From positions 1 to 24,473 of the forward strand of contig PKZC01000318.1 of assembly GCA_003132905.1 (NCBI GenBank): 24,473 nucleotides of DNA. Reading direction: 5' to 3'. The position numbers and the translations under genes were made by a program. Below are positions 1 through 7,099 of the stretch, one piece after another. This DNA is from Bryobacterales bacterium. GTDB lineage: Bacteria > Acidobacteriota > Terriglobia > Bryobacterales > Bryobacteraceae. Every line of letters starts with the position of its first letter. Position 1 is the first letter of the stretch. The notes beneath the pieces are model-generated. The model was not told the DNA's origin. It saw nothing but the letters and a program-made list of their open reading frames with translations, and ran no database searches.

Positions 1-16
1 CTATCTGTACGATGTA

Positions 17-370
17 CTAGGTCTTGACTTGCTGCTGCGGGTTTTCAGCCCGAACCTGCTTCAGCATGAACAAGAGCATGACGAGTGGGGTCTTCGCGAC
101 AATCCCGTGAGACAATCCGGGAGCCATGTGGACTAGTGCTCCAGCGCGAACGTTCCTTTTCTCAGTGCCGAGCGTTAGTTCCGCTTCGCCTTTCAAGAAC
201 TGCAGCACGGCGGCCATGGGCGCCGTATGCGGAGATAATTCCTGGCCCGCGGAGAAACCGAAGGCAACAACTTTCAGCGCTTCATCGTTGAACAGGGTCC
301 GGCTCAGAACCCCGTTGTCGGGTACCGGAACTTCCGCCTCGACGTCTTCAACGAAAGTGTAGGACATCAT
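17..370 (-). CDS. Small single-domain cupin protein
   Basis: This 117-aa protein has no signal peptide and consists of one small beta-barrel cupin. Visible landmarks are the PHTAP segment (about residues 47-51), the turn LKGEAELTLG (59-68) and the second motif GALVHMAPGLSHG (77-89). The usual metal-binding cupin motif 1 carries HxH and a Glu; here only His48 is obvious, with His81 and His88 in motif 2. The metal site therefore looks reduced and catalysis is uncertain. The gene is last in the minus-strand train and starts 15 nt after the preceding stop. Two consecutive ATG codons (368-370 and 365-367) could serve as the start; no strong ribosome binding site is visible. It may be a small-molecule binding or sensing cupin linked to the exported proteins upstream; that role is inferred from position only. 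Confidence 0.8.
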   Translation of the reverse strand: MMSYTFVEDVEAEVPVPDNGVLSRTLFNDEALKVVAFGFSAGQELSPHTAPMAAVLQFLKGEAELTLGTEKRNVRAGALVHMAPGLSHGIVAKTPLVMLLFMLKQVRAENPQQQVKT

Positions 371-385
371 TGCCGAGGGATCTTC

Positions 386-1171
386 TTACTTCGCCTCGCA
401 CGCCGTTGGGCTCCACTTAGAGCCGTCCTTCTCCATCTTGAAGTGGGTGCTAGTGACGAAGTCCTGATAGAGATTCGTGGGATCGTGCACGATGGTCGTC
501 ACGATGAGCCAGGAATCGCCGTTGGGCTCGTTGGTGCGGTCGTAGTATTCAGTCAGTTCGGTGCCGCCGCTATAAGGCACGCCGTTCTTGCGCAGATAGC
601 CGGGTTTCATGTTAGCGGTGACCACTTTGAGCGACCCGCCGGCAGGCGCTGCTCCACCGCGTCGAGGAGCAGGCCTGAGACCATCCCACACAGCGTCGGA
701 ATATCCCTGCCAGCTCGGCGCTTCGTTGGCTGGAGCCTTCCCATTAAAGTGGAACATGCGGGTTTGGGTGCCGGCGTCGGTCTCCACCTTCATCGTGTTG
801 TCATCCACCCAAGTGATGTGGACGCGCCCGGGCACGCGCATGACAGCCGCTGCTCCGTACGCTTTGCACTGATTGCCTGCGGCGATGTCCTTGTCGGGAT
901 CCCAGGCATCGGCGGCTTTGTGCCCAGCCTGGCTCAAGGGAACGCTGGTGTAGTCGCCTTTGGCGGGAGTCACCATGCGCCAGCGCCAGTCTTCGGTGAC
1001 GATGGATACCCAATAGCCCGTCAGATCCTGGGGCGCCACCTGTTTAGCGGGGCGCGGAGCTTGGGGCGGAGGAGGGCCAAACTGGGCCTGCACGCCAACC
1101 GGTGCGATCATCCATAACGCTGCGGCTGCGCCGACGAACAGAGCGCCATTGCTCAGGAATCTACGAATCAT
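386..1171 (-). CDS. Exported family A protein, copy 1 (unknown function)
   Basis: This 261-aa protein has a signal peptide (residues 1 to about 30, ending VQAQ), a Pro/Ala-rich stretch to about 45, then one domain. Landmarks are DLTGYW (49-54), VTEDWRWRMVTP (58-69), QCKAYG (101-106), MRVPGRVHITW (111-121), SWQGYSDAVWDG (153-164), YLRKNG (192-197) and a C-terminal SPTAC. Cys102 and Cys258 are shared with the next gene upstream and could form a disulfide in the periplasm. A good Shine-Dalgarno-like GAGGTGACC precedes the ATG. It starts 21 nt after the upstream paralog's stop, so the two look like a tandem duplication within one operon. I do not recognise a named family. The ordered motifs resemble domain B of the neighbouring proteins (FTG.W, QC, WQGFS...WEG, RRNG, DP.YLTEP), suggesting distant homology. 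Confidence 0.85.
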   Translation of the reverse strand: MIRRFLSNGALFVGAAAALWMIAPVGVQAQFGPPPPQAPRPAKQVAPQDLTGYWVSIVTEDWRWRMVTPAKGDYTSVPLSQAGHKAADAWDPDKDIAAGNQCKAYGAAAVMRVPGRVHITWVDDNTMKVETDAGTQTRMFHFNGKAPANEAPSWQGYSDAVWDGLRPAPRRGGAAPAGGSLKVVTANMKPGYLRKNGVPYSGGTELTEYYDRTNEPNGDSWLIVTTIVHDPTNLYQDFVTSTHFKMEKDGSKWSPTACEAK

Positions 1172-1192
1172 TTGGTCACCTCGTAAATGCTA

Positions 1193-1999
1193 TCACTTTG
1201 CCACGCATGCGCTGGGACTCCAGCCTGCGCCGTCGGGAATCTTTTTGAAATCGGTGCTGGTAACGAACGGCTCAGTCAAATACTTGGGATCTTCCACCAC
1301 TGTCGTGACAGTGAACCACGTATCGGCATTGCGCTCTTTATGCAGATCGTAATATTCCTTGAGCACCGTGTTCTCGCTATAGGGCGGACCGTTCTTGCGC
1401 AGATATCCAGCGCGCAATTGCGTGGTCACTACCTCGAGCGCGCGGCCGTGCGCGCCTTCGCGAGTTGCGCCCAAGCCGAATCCAGGGAATCCAGAGCCAC
1501 GCACGGGCCGCTCCCAATTGGCAGCGGAGTATCCTTGCCAAGTTCTCTCGCCACCCTGAGGAGGTTTGCCTGTGAAATGAAAGAGACGAGTCTGCGTGCC
1601 CGCGTCAGTCTCTACTTTGAGTGTGTTTTCATCGGCCCAACTAATATGAACACGGCCGGGCACTCGCATGATAGCGGGAGCGCCATAGGATTTGCATTGC
1701 TCGGCCGCCGCTGTATCCTTGGCCGGATCCCATGCGTTGCCTACTGCGCGGCCTTCATTATTCAGCGGGATACTTGCGAAATCGCCCTTGATCGGCGTTA
1801 CCATGCGCCAGCGCCAGTCTTCAGTAACCACCGAAACAAAATAGCCGGTGAAGTCGGCGGGTGCGGCGGCTTGCGCGGATTTTTGCGCCTGCGCTCCTCC
1901 GGGAGGGCCGATTCCGGATGGTGGAGGAACGCCTTGTCCAGGCAAGCACCAGGGTGCCGCGACCAGCAACAGGGCCGATAGTGCAGTGGTTCGCGTCAT
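1193..1999 (-). CDS. Exported family A protein, copy 2 (unknown function)
   Basis: This 268-aa protein has a signal peptide (about 1-23, MTRTTALSALLLVAAPWC then LPGQG), a Gly/Pro/Ala-rich linker, then the family A domain: DFTGYF (49-54), VTEDWRWRMVTP (58-69), QCKSYG (101-106), MRVPGRVHISW, TWQGYSAANWE, YLRKNG (199-204) and DPKYLTEPFVTS. Cys102 and Cys265 match the cysteines of copy 1. Longer reading of this frame is open to 2209, but the start at 1999 is preferred because it begins the signal peptide and overlaps the upstream hydrolase stop in an ATGA arrangement (stop 1998-1996, start 1999-1997), which implies translational coupling. In this copy the segment DP.YLTEP is closest to the domain B version, so it bridges the two families. 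Function unknown; periplasmic location inferred. Confidence 0.87.
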   Translation of the reverse strand: MTRTTALSALLLVAAPWCLPGQGVPPPSGIGPPGGAQAQKSAQAAAPADFTGYFVSVVTEDWRWRMVTPIKGDFASIPLNNEGRAVGNAWDPAKDTAAAEQCKSYGAPAIMRVPGRVHISWADENTLKVETDAGTQTRLFHFTGKPPQGGERTWQGYSAANWERPVRGSGFPGFGLGATREGAHGRALEVVTTQLRAGYLRKNGPPYSENTVLKEYYDLHKERNADTWFTVTTVVEDPKYLTEPFVTSTDFKKIPDGAGWSPSACVAK

Positions 2000-2931
2000 T
2001 TTGCGGCACTCAGGCTTTTGTACACCGCCTCGATGAACATGTCCGTCGTCCAGAAGCCGGTAGTGGAGCCGTATTGCGTATCGTAATCCAAAGTCGGCTT
2101 GGCGGCCTTCACCTGATCCAGCGTCATGCTTTTGCGGATCATGTCGCGGAAACGATCGCGAATGATGGTGAGCATGTTGCGATATTCCACCACGTCCGCT
2201 TCGTCGCAAAGGCGTCCATGGCCGGGGATCACCAGCGTTCCACCTTCCTGGTATTTCGCGGGAACTGTAATATCGATAATTTTGTTCAGCGCGTCGATCT
2301 CGCCTTGCACGCTGCCACCCCGCGCCAGATCGATGATCGGATAGCCGCCGGGCGTGAAGACGTCGCCGGTGCTTAATACGTCGGAGCGGCGGAAGAACAC
2401 CAGACTATCGCCGTCGGTATGGGCATTGGGTACGTGATAGACCACCACGGCCTCGCCGTTGAAGAAGAAGTCCTTCGTGGGCAAAAAGTATTCGTCGTTG
2501 GGCCAGGCGGCTTCGGGGATCTTCGGTTGATTGGCGGCTGGAGGCGCGGTCATGCGATTCAGCACGTTCGATTGCGCGACGATGCGGGGAGGGCCAATGG
2601 ATTCGCCGGTCATGCCCAGCTTGGCCATCTCTGCGTTTCCGCCGGTATGGTCGGTGTGGACGTGCGTGTTAACGATCCAGCGAACCGGCCCGTCGGATAA
2701 TTTCCTGATCTCTGCCATTGCCTTAGGCGCGAGCGGCGCGTAACCGGTGTCAACCAGCGCGATACCGTCCTTGCCCACTTGGACAGTGATGTTGCCGCCG
2801 TCACCCATCAACACGTAAACATTGCCCTGCACCGGCGCCATAGTGAGCGTGACGGTGTCGGGATTGATTTGCGGAGGCTGCGCGAAAGAAAGGCCCGCGA
2901 GCAGGAAAAACAGAAGCGGTAAACGAGACAT
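1996..2931 (-). CDS. Exported MBL-fold metallo-hydrolase (stand-alone)
   Basis: This 311-aa protein has a signal peptide (1 to about 18, MSRLPLLFFLLAGLSFAQ) followed directly by a metallo-beta-lactamase-fold domain. The metal site appears complete: NTHVHTDHTGG gives His90, His92, Asp94 and His95; AHTDGD gives His171; STGD gives Asp190; PGHGR gives His238. The HxHxDH plus bridging-Asp pattern is that of dinuclear MBL-fold hydrolases such as glyoxalase II and B3-like enzymes; substrate cannot be told. The start at 2931 is chosen because it begins the signal peptide; an upstream in-frame ATG at 2973 would lie inside the preceding gene. It starts 2 nt after the domain B gene stop. Its sequence matches the C-terminal halves of the fusions at 4389-6257 and 9696-11519, so B and MBL here look like the split form of one two-domain product. 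Confidence 0.93.
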   Translation of the reverse strand: MSRLPLLFFLLAGLSFAQPPQINPDTVTLTMAPVQGNVYVLMGDGGNITVQVGKDGIALVDTGYAPLAPKAMAEIRKLSDGPVRWIVNTHVHTDHTGGNAEMAKLGMTGESIGPPRIVAQSNVLNRMTAPPAANQPKIPEAAWPNDEYFLPTKDFFFNGEAVVVYHVPNAHTDGDSLVFFRRSDVLSTGDVFTPGGYPIIDLARGGSVQGEIDALNKIIDITVPAKYQEGGTLVIPGHGRLCDEADVVEYRNMLTIIRDRFRDMIRKSMTLDQVKAAKPTLDYDTQYGSTTGFWTTDMFIEAVYKSLSAAK

Positions 2932-2933
2932 GG

Positions 2934-3857
2934 TCACTTCGAGGTCACGTTGCAATCGAATAGAGAGGTGCACTTGCAGTAGCGCTCGCAGTGGTCCGGA
3001 GGATGATACTCGTTCGAGATCTTCTTCTGATATTCGGGATACAAAGTTTCCGCGCCGCCGCGCGTGGCGTCGTAAGGCAAACCGTACCAGTTGGCGAATT
3101 CATGCAGGTACTTATTCTGCCCCGGCAGATGACTGGGCACGGTTCCTTCCGGACGCGGCACTTCCGGCGCATATTCGCATCCGAAGACGCCAATGTTCTG
3201 GCCAGGATCAACGTACCAGTTGTCGCTGCGCACCAGAGGCTCCGTCAGATAAACCGGATCTTCAATGACCGTGACCACTGTCAGGTAGTCGCCATGTCGC
3301 GTCCAGTGCTCCGTCAAGATCGCCTTGTCGCTACGGGGAATCCCGTTGCGCCGCATGTAATTGGTCTTGAAGTGCGTCGTAGTGATCGTCAGCATGTTGC
3401 CCTCCCACACGCCGGTCGAAAAGCCCTGCCAGGTATGCGGCGCATAGGCGGGCGGATGCGGACGTCCGTCCATCCAGATGGTGCGCTCACTATCCCAAGC
3501 CAGCAAGTGAGTGTGGAAAGCAACCAGCTTCTCCGATGTTGGGTCGATTTCCCGCCAGACCCGCAAATTGCCGAGGCCGCGCATGGAGTAATCGCCGCCA
3601 TGCGGGCGGCATTGATACTCCGGCACCACCGAGATGCGATCGGCATCGTAGGTGTCGCCAGCCATTCGAGCGGCCGCATTGATCGGAAGTTCGGTGTAGT
3701 CGCCCAGTTCAGGCCCAGGTAGGCGTTCTGGACCGTCTTCGTGATAAAGAGGCGCCCATTCGCCGGTGAAATCCACTTGCGCGAACGCAGGCAGACTCAC
3801 CGCCGCAGCCAACAGAAGGACGTAGGCAGCCCTACAGCGAGGTAGGTGAAGCATCAT
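2934..3857 (-). CDS. Exported domain B protein with Cys-rich tail
   Basis: This 307-aa protein has a signal peptide (1 to about 26, ending LPAFA) and one domain B. Landmarks are DFTGEWAPLYHED (29-41), PGPELGDY (47-54), YQCRPHG (81-87), RTIWMDGRPHPP (125-136), HTWQGFSTGVWEG (141-153), YMRRNG (167-172), EHWTRHGD (183-190) and DPVYLTEPL (200-208), then PSHLPGQNKYLHEFAN. These motifs recur almost unchanged in the N-terminal halves of the two B-MBL fusions. Unlike those, this copy ends in a tail with Cys290, Cys294, Cys296 and Cys302. It precedes the MBL gene by 2 nt, giving the same B-then-MBL order as in the fusions. Tandem ATG codons at 3857 and 3854 could both start it; the ribosome binding site is weak. 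No named family or function is recognised; a periplasmic partner of the hydrolase is inferred. Confidence 0.87.
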   Translation of the reverse strand: MMLHLPRCRAAYVLLLAAAVSLPAFAQVDFTGEWAPLYHEDGPERLPGPELGDYTELPINAAARMAGDTYDADRISVVPEYQCRPHGGDYSMRGLGNLRVWREIDPTSEKLVAFHTHLLAWDSERTIWMDGRPHPPAYAPHTWQGFSTGVWEGNMLTITTTHFKTNYMRRNGIPRSDKAILTEHWTRHGDYLTVVTVIEDPVYLTEPLVRSDNWYVDPGQNIGVFGCEYAPEVPRPEGTVPSHLPGQNKYLHEFANWYGLPYDATRGGAETLYPEYQKKISNEYHPPDHCERYCKCTSLFDCNVTSK

Positions 3858-3869
3858 GTTTCTTGGAAA

Positions 3870-3922
3870 GACCGCTTCCGCGAGCGGTTCAGTTCAGTAA
3901 AGGGTGAAACCTCTACTGAACT
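3870..3922 (-). terminator. Two tandem hairpins between DUF6152 and domain B genes
   Basis: On the minus strand a 9-bp perfect inverted repeat (arms 3914-3922 and 3891-3899, AGTTCAGTA against TACTGAACT, 14-nt loop) begins inside the last codons of the DUF6152 gene and includes its stop. It is followed by a second stem (arms 3883-3888 and 3871-3876, ACCGCT against AGCGGT, 6-nt loop). Only a short CUUUCC follows, so a full intrinsic terminator is doubtful. An attenuator, processing site or mRNA-stabilising structure between the first genes and the rest of the train is plausible. Confidence 0.45.
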
Positions 3923-4305
3923 ACGCCCTTCCAGTTCCAGCCGTCGGAGGGACGGGTGATGCTTTGCATACGGATTCGATGGTCATCGGGATTGCGGCCC
4001 GGGTTGCCCTTGATCTCGACGACGTCGCCGGGCTTGAGCGATTCACGGGTGACGCCGTCGCGGCTCAACTGACCGCCAGCGCCCCATTCCACGGCCCAAG
4101 TCTGCATTTCACCTTTGTCATCGGGAGCTTCGACGTGCACAAACGAATGGGGATTCCGATACAGGAACTGTACCAGTTTGCCTTTGATCGTGACCGTCTG
4201 ATCCTCGAAATAGGTGGCTGCAAACGAGTGATGCGCATACACATTTACCTGCGTGCTCAACACGGATGCTGCCGCGATTGCCAAGAACAACAGTGTTCGT
4301 TTCAT
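3913..4305 (-). CDS. DUF6152 family exported protein
   Basis: This 130-aa protein has a signal peptide (about 1-24, ending VNVYA) and a compact beta-rich domain with the features of DUF6152: HHSFAATY at the start of the mature chain, FLYRNPHSFVHVEAPD in the middle, then TWAVEWGAGGQLSRDG and LKPGDVVEIKGNPG. If cleavage follows VYA, the mature protein begins with two histidines (25 and 26). AAGGAACCCCT before the ATG supplies a ribosome binding site. It lies 83 nt after the upstream fusion gene and 55 nt before the domain B gene. The downstream gap holds two hairpins, so this gene could be expressed at a different level from what follows. The family is of unknown function; an OB-like binding role is a guess. 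Confidence 0.9.
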   Translation of the reverse strand: MKRTLLFLAIAAASVLSTQVNVYAHHSFAATYFEDQTVTIKGKLVQFLYRNPHSFVHVEAPDDKGEMQTWAVEWGAGGQLSRDGVTRESLKPGDVVEIKGNPGRNPDDHRIRMQSITRPSDGWNWKGVVQ

Positions 4306-4343
4306 AGGGGTTCCTTTTGCGATTCCTTCGGGCTAAATTTCAT

Positions 4344-4374
4344 AATATACCGTTCTCAAAAATCCTGCATGCAA
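4344..4374 (-). promoter_or_regulatory. Possible promoter/regulatory element upstream of the DUF6152 gene
   Basis: Reading the minus strand, TTGCAT (4374-4369) and TATATT (4349-4344) are separated by 19 nt in the 83-nt gap before the DUF6152 gene. That spacing is longer than the usual 17 for a housekeeping promoter. The segment also contains GCATGCAG followed 15 nt later by TATAT, a layout repeated upstream of the fusion gene at 9696. It may be an internal promoter or a regulator site. This is pattern matching only. Confidence 0.3.
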
Positions 4375-4388
4375 GTCTACGCGATAAT

Positions 4389-6257
4389 CTATTTCCCGCC
4401 CAAACCCTTGTACACAGCTTCCACAAACTGATCGGTGGTACCGAAGCCTTTCTCGGCGCCATACCGGGCATCGTAGTCCATCGTGGGCCGGGATGCCTTC
4501 ACCTGTTCCAGCGTCAAACCCTTCTTGATGGAAGCCTGAATCCTATCGCGAATGATAGTTACCATATCACGATACTCGATCAATTCCCAGCGGTCGCATA
4601 AGCGCCCATGGCCAGGAATGATGTAGGTGCCACCCTCCTCGTCATGCTTGGAGATGGCCAGATCCAGGATGTTGTTCAGAGCGTCCAACTCCCCCTGAAT
4701 GCTGCCGCCGCGAGCGACATCGATAAAGGGATAGCCGGTAGTGACAAATATGTCGCCGGTGCTGATGACATCGGAGTGGCGGAAGAACACGATGCTGTCA
4801 CCATCGGTGTGAGCAACTTTCTCATGCAGGATGTCCACCGGCTCGTCATTGAACCAGAGCGTCTTACGATCGCCAAGGAACGTATCCGTAGGCCAGGAGT
4901 CTGCGGGGGCCGCCGGCTGATTGCCCGAGGCCATGCTCATGCGATCGAGCACCGCCTGGTGGGCAATAATTGCGGCGCCTTTGGAAGCATCTGCGATGTC
5001 GCCGGTAACATTCGCTCCGGTGATGGTGACGCCCGCCGCGCGCAGTTTCGTGTTCCCACCGGTGTGATCCGGATGAACATGTGTGTTGATGATGTATTGC
5101 AGGGGCTTGTCGGGGGCCAATTTGCGGATGGCTGCGATCACTTTATCGGCGGTCTGCGCGAGTCCGGTGTCGACGATCAGGACGCCCATCTCGCCCACCT
5201 GCACCGTGATGTTCCCGCCCGCGCCCACCAGCATGTAGATGTTGCCCTGGACCGGCAGAGTGTGAACCTCGCCATCGGTGGGATTCGGATTCTGCGCCAC
5301 ATTCTTAACCGGCATGGGCACGATCTCGTCCCGCTGGAACGGATCGGTGGGAACGGGGGGCGGATTCTTGAGCACCTTCTCGAACTCCGGATACATCGTT
5401 TCCGGACCGCCCAGCGCTGCAACCAGCGGCAGGTGGTACATGTTGGCGTATTCGGTGATGAAAGGATTCTGTCCGGGCAAATAATTTGGCACCGCGCCTC
5501 TCGGCCGGCCTTCCACTTCTTCCACTTCTTCGCAAGGGTACAGCCAGTTTCCGCCTGCATTGGTGTTCAGCACGAAATCCTCGGATTTCACCAGCGGCTC
5601 GGTGAGATACACGGGATCGGTAACGATGCTGACGTGCGTCAGGTGTTCGCCATGGCGGATGAAGTGTTCCACCAGTGTGGCTTGATCACTCTCGGGCAGA
5701 CCGTCGCGGCGCACCCAGCCTTGCTTGATGTGCGTGGTGTAGACCGTTAAAGTATTTCCTTCCCACTTACCAGTAGAGAAGCCCATCCAGGTGTGCGCAG
5801 CCCAAGCGGGCGGATGGGGACGCCCGTCCATCCAAATGGTGCGATTTTGTTCGTAGGTGCTGATGTAGTTCTTGATTGCGATGATTTTCTGCGATTGCGG
5901 ATCTTTTTCATCCCAGAGGCGCATTTGCAGCGGACCGCGGTAGATATACGGAGACACGTGCACCTGGCATTGGTGCTCGAGCATGGTGAGCCGGGAGGAG
6001 TTCCAGCTTTCACCCCAGAGACGCGAGCCTTCGGTAATAGGAAGACCGGAATAGTTGACTAACTCAGGACCGGGAATGCGCTCCAGGAAGTCTTCATGCA
6101 GCAGCGGGTTCCAATTGCCGGAAAGATCAAATCCAACATCGGGAGTGAATTCCCCCACCACTCCCTGACCGAATGCGGAAACGCCAGCCAGAACCGCGAG
6201 AGGCAACACGATCAACCGGATCAACGAACCAACTGAGGTTCGGCACAACTTACCCAT
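4389..6257 (-). CDS. Exported domain B-MBL fusion protein, copy 1
   Basis: This 622-aa protein has a signal peptide (about 1-31), domain B (about 43-300) and an MBL-fold hydrolase (about 330-622). Domain B shows LSGNWNPLLHED, PGPELVNY, HQCQVHVSPYIY, RTIWMDGRPHPP (139-150), MGFSTGKWEG, RRDGLPESD, DPVYLTEPL and PNYLPGQN. The MBL half has NTHVHPDHTGG (His393, His395, Asp397, His398), AHTDGD (His483), STGD (Asp502) and PGHGR (His550), so all expected metal ligands are present. The start at 6257 is chosen over an in-frame ATG at 6284 because AGGAG sits at ideal spacing and the signal peptide begins there. Products of the separate genes 2934-3857 and 1996-2931 align to its two halves. It is first in the minus-strand train and diverges from the gene at 6404. 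Substrate unknown; periplasmic or cell-surface location inferred. Confidence 0.92.
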   Translation of the reverse strand: MGKLCRTSVGSLIRLIVLPLAVLAGVSAFGQGVVGEFTPDVGFDLSGNWNPLLHEDFLERIPGPELVNYSGLPITEGSRLWGESWNSSRLTMLEHQCQVHVSPYIYRGPLQMRLWDEKDPQSQKIIAIKNYISTYEQNRTIWMDGRPHPPAWAAHTWMGFSTGKWEGNTLTVYTTHIKQGWVRRDGLPESDQATLVEHFIRHGEHLTHVSIVTDPVYLTEPLVKSEDFVLNTNAGGNWLYPCEEVEEVEGRPRGAVPNYLPGQNPFITEYANMYHLPLVAALGGPETMYPEFEKVLKNPPPVPTDPFQRDEIVPMPVKNVAQNPNPTDGEVHTLPVQGNIYMLVGAGGNITVQVGEMGVLIVDTGLAQTADKVIAAIRKLAPDKPLQYIINTHVHPDHTGGNTKLRAAGVTITGANVTGDIADASKGAAIIAHQAVLDRMSMASGNQPAAPADSWPTDTFLGDRKTLWFNDEPVDILHEKVAHTDGDSIVFFRHSDVISTGDIFVTTGYPFIDVARGGSIQGELDALNNILDLAISKHDEEGGTYIIPGHGRLCDRWELIEYRDMVTIIRDRIQASIKKGLTLEQVKASRPTMDYDARYGAEKGFGTTDQFVEAVYKGLGGK

Positions 6258-6403
6258 TTCACACTCCTGAAAACAACAGTCCATTCGTTGTATGCAACAG
6301 ATGTGGCGTTCGCTTAGATGTTCAAGTTACGCACGCCGAATACAAACCATCACCAAACGTAATAATACCCCTTCTGTTATGCTACGGTGCTGGAGGTTCC
6401 CGC

Positions 6404-7087
6404 ATGCGCATCTTGCATTCCACGTTAGCGATCGGTTGGTTATCGATCGGCTTGTTGTCGGCCGGAGGCGCCGCGCAAACCGAAAGCGGTTCGGTGGTCC
6501 TGCCGAAGGATATCGATCCGCAGTCGCTCTCGCGTCTGGCGAACGTCAAGCGCGACGACCTGGACGAAGACGGCAAGCGCATTTACGATGAACTGGCGGG
6601 TGGGGCCGGGAAGACGGTGGGCGCTACCGGGCCGGCGGCAATTTCACTCCAGAGCCCGAAAGTGGCGGAAGCCATCCAGATGCTGAATCAGTACCTGCGT
6701 TTTCACGGCGTGCTGAAGCCGAGAGATTTTGAGGTTGCGATTTTGGTGGCGGCGCGGGAGTTCGATCAACAGTATGAGTGGAGCGGGCACGAAATGGGTG
6801 CGCAGCGCGCCAAGGTGCCGCAGCAGGTGATTGATGCGATCAAATATAACAAGCCGGCCGAAGGGTTTTCCGACCGGGACACACTGCTCATCAATTTTGC
6901 CCGCGATTCATTCCACAAGCACCGGATCAGTTCCGATCTGTATGCCAAAGCGGTTGAGACATTTGGAAAGCAGGGAACATTGGAACTGGCGACCATCATC
7001 GGCGACTACGCCATGGCCGCGATCATGCTGAATGCGACGGATCAACATCTGCCGCCGGGACGTCCTGAGTTGCTGCCGGCGAAATAG
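6404..7087 (+). CDS. Exported carboxymuconolactone decarboxylase-like protein
   Basis: This 227-aa protein has an N-terminal signal peptide (1 to about 24, ending GGAAQ) and then an all-alpha carboxymuconolactone decarboxylase (CMD/AhpD-like) domain. The diagnostic stretch is AREFDQQYEWSGHEMGA (117-133), with Glu125, Trp126 and His129 in the active-site region. The CxxC cysteines of AhpD-type peroxidases are absent, so thiol peroxidase activity is unlikely; decarboxylase or other activity is unproven. The start at 6404 is chosen because GGAGG lies 7 nt upstream and the signal peptide begins there; the frame is open further upstream but that part would overlap the divergent fusion gene. It shares a 146-nt divergent intergenic region (6258-6403) with the B-MBL fusion and could be co-regulated with it. 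Confidence 0.87.
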   Translation: MRILHSTLAIGWLSIGLLSAGGAAQTESGSVVLPKDIDPQSLSRLANVKRDDLDEDGKRIYDELAGGAGKTVGATGPAAISLQSPKVAEAIQMLNQYLRFHGVLKPRDFEVAILVAAREFDQQYEWSGHEMGAQRAKVPQQVIDAIKYNKPAEGFSDRDTLLINFARDSFHKHRISSDLYAKAVETFGKQGTLELATIIGDYAMAAIMLNATDQHLPPGRPELLPAK

Positions 7088-7099
7088 TTTCGCAGCCTT

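Noticed and set aside
443..1117. Long plus-strand open frame (224 codons) opposite the family A gene
   Set aside because: It is antisense to a gene with a signal peptide, a ribosome binding site and a paralog next door; its own translation has no recognisable domain.
4608..5750. Plus-strand open frame of 380 codons opposite the B-MBL fusion
   Set aside because: It is a shadow of the GC-rich codon pattern. The minus-strand frame has conserved MBL and domain B motifs, and the antisense product shows no domain.
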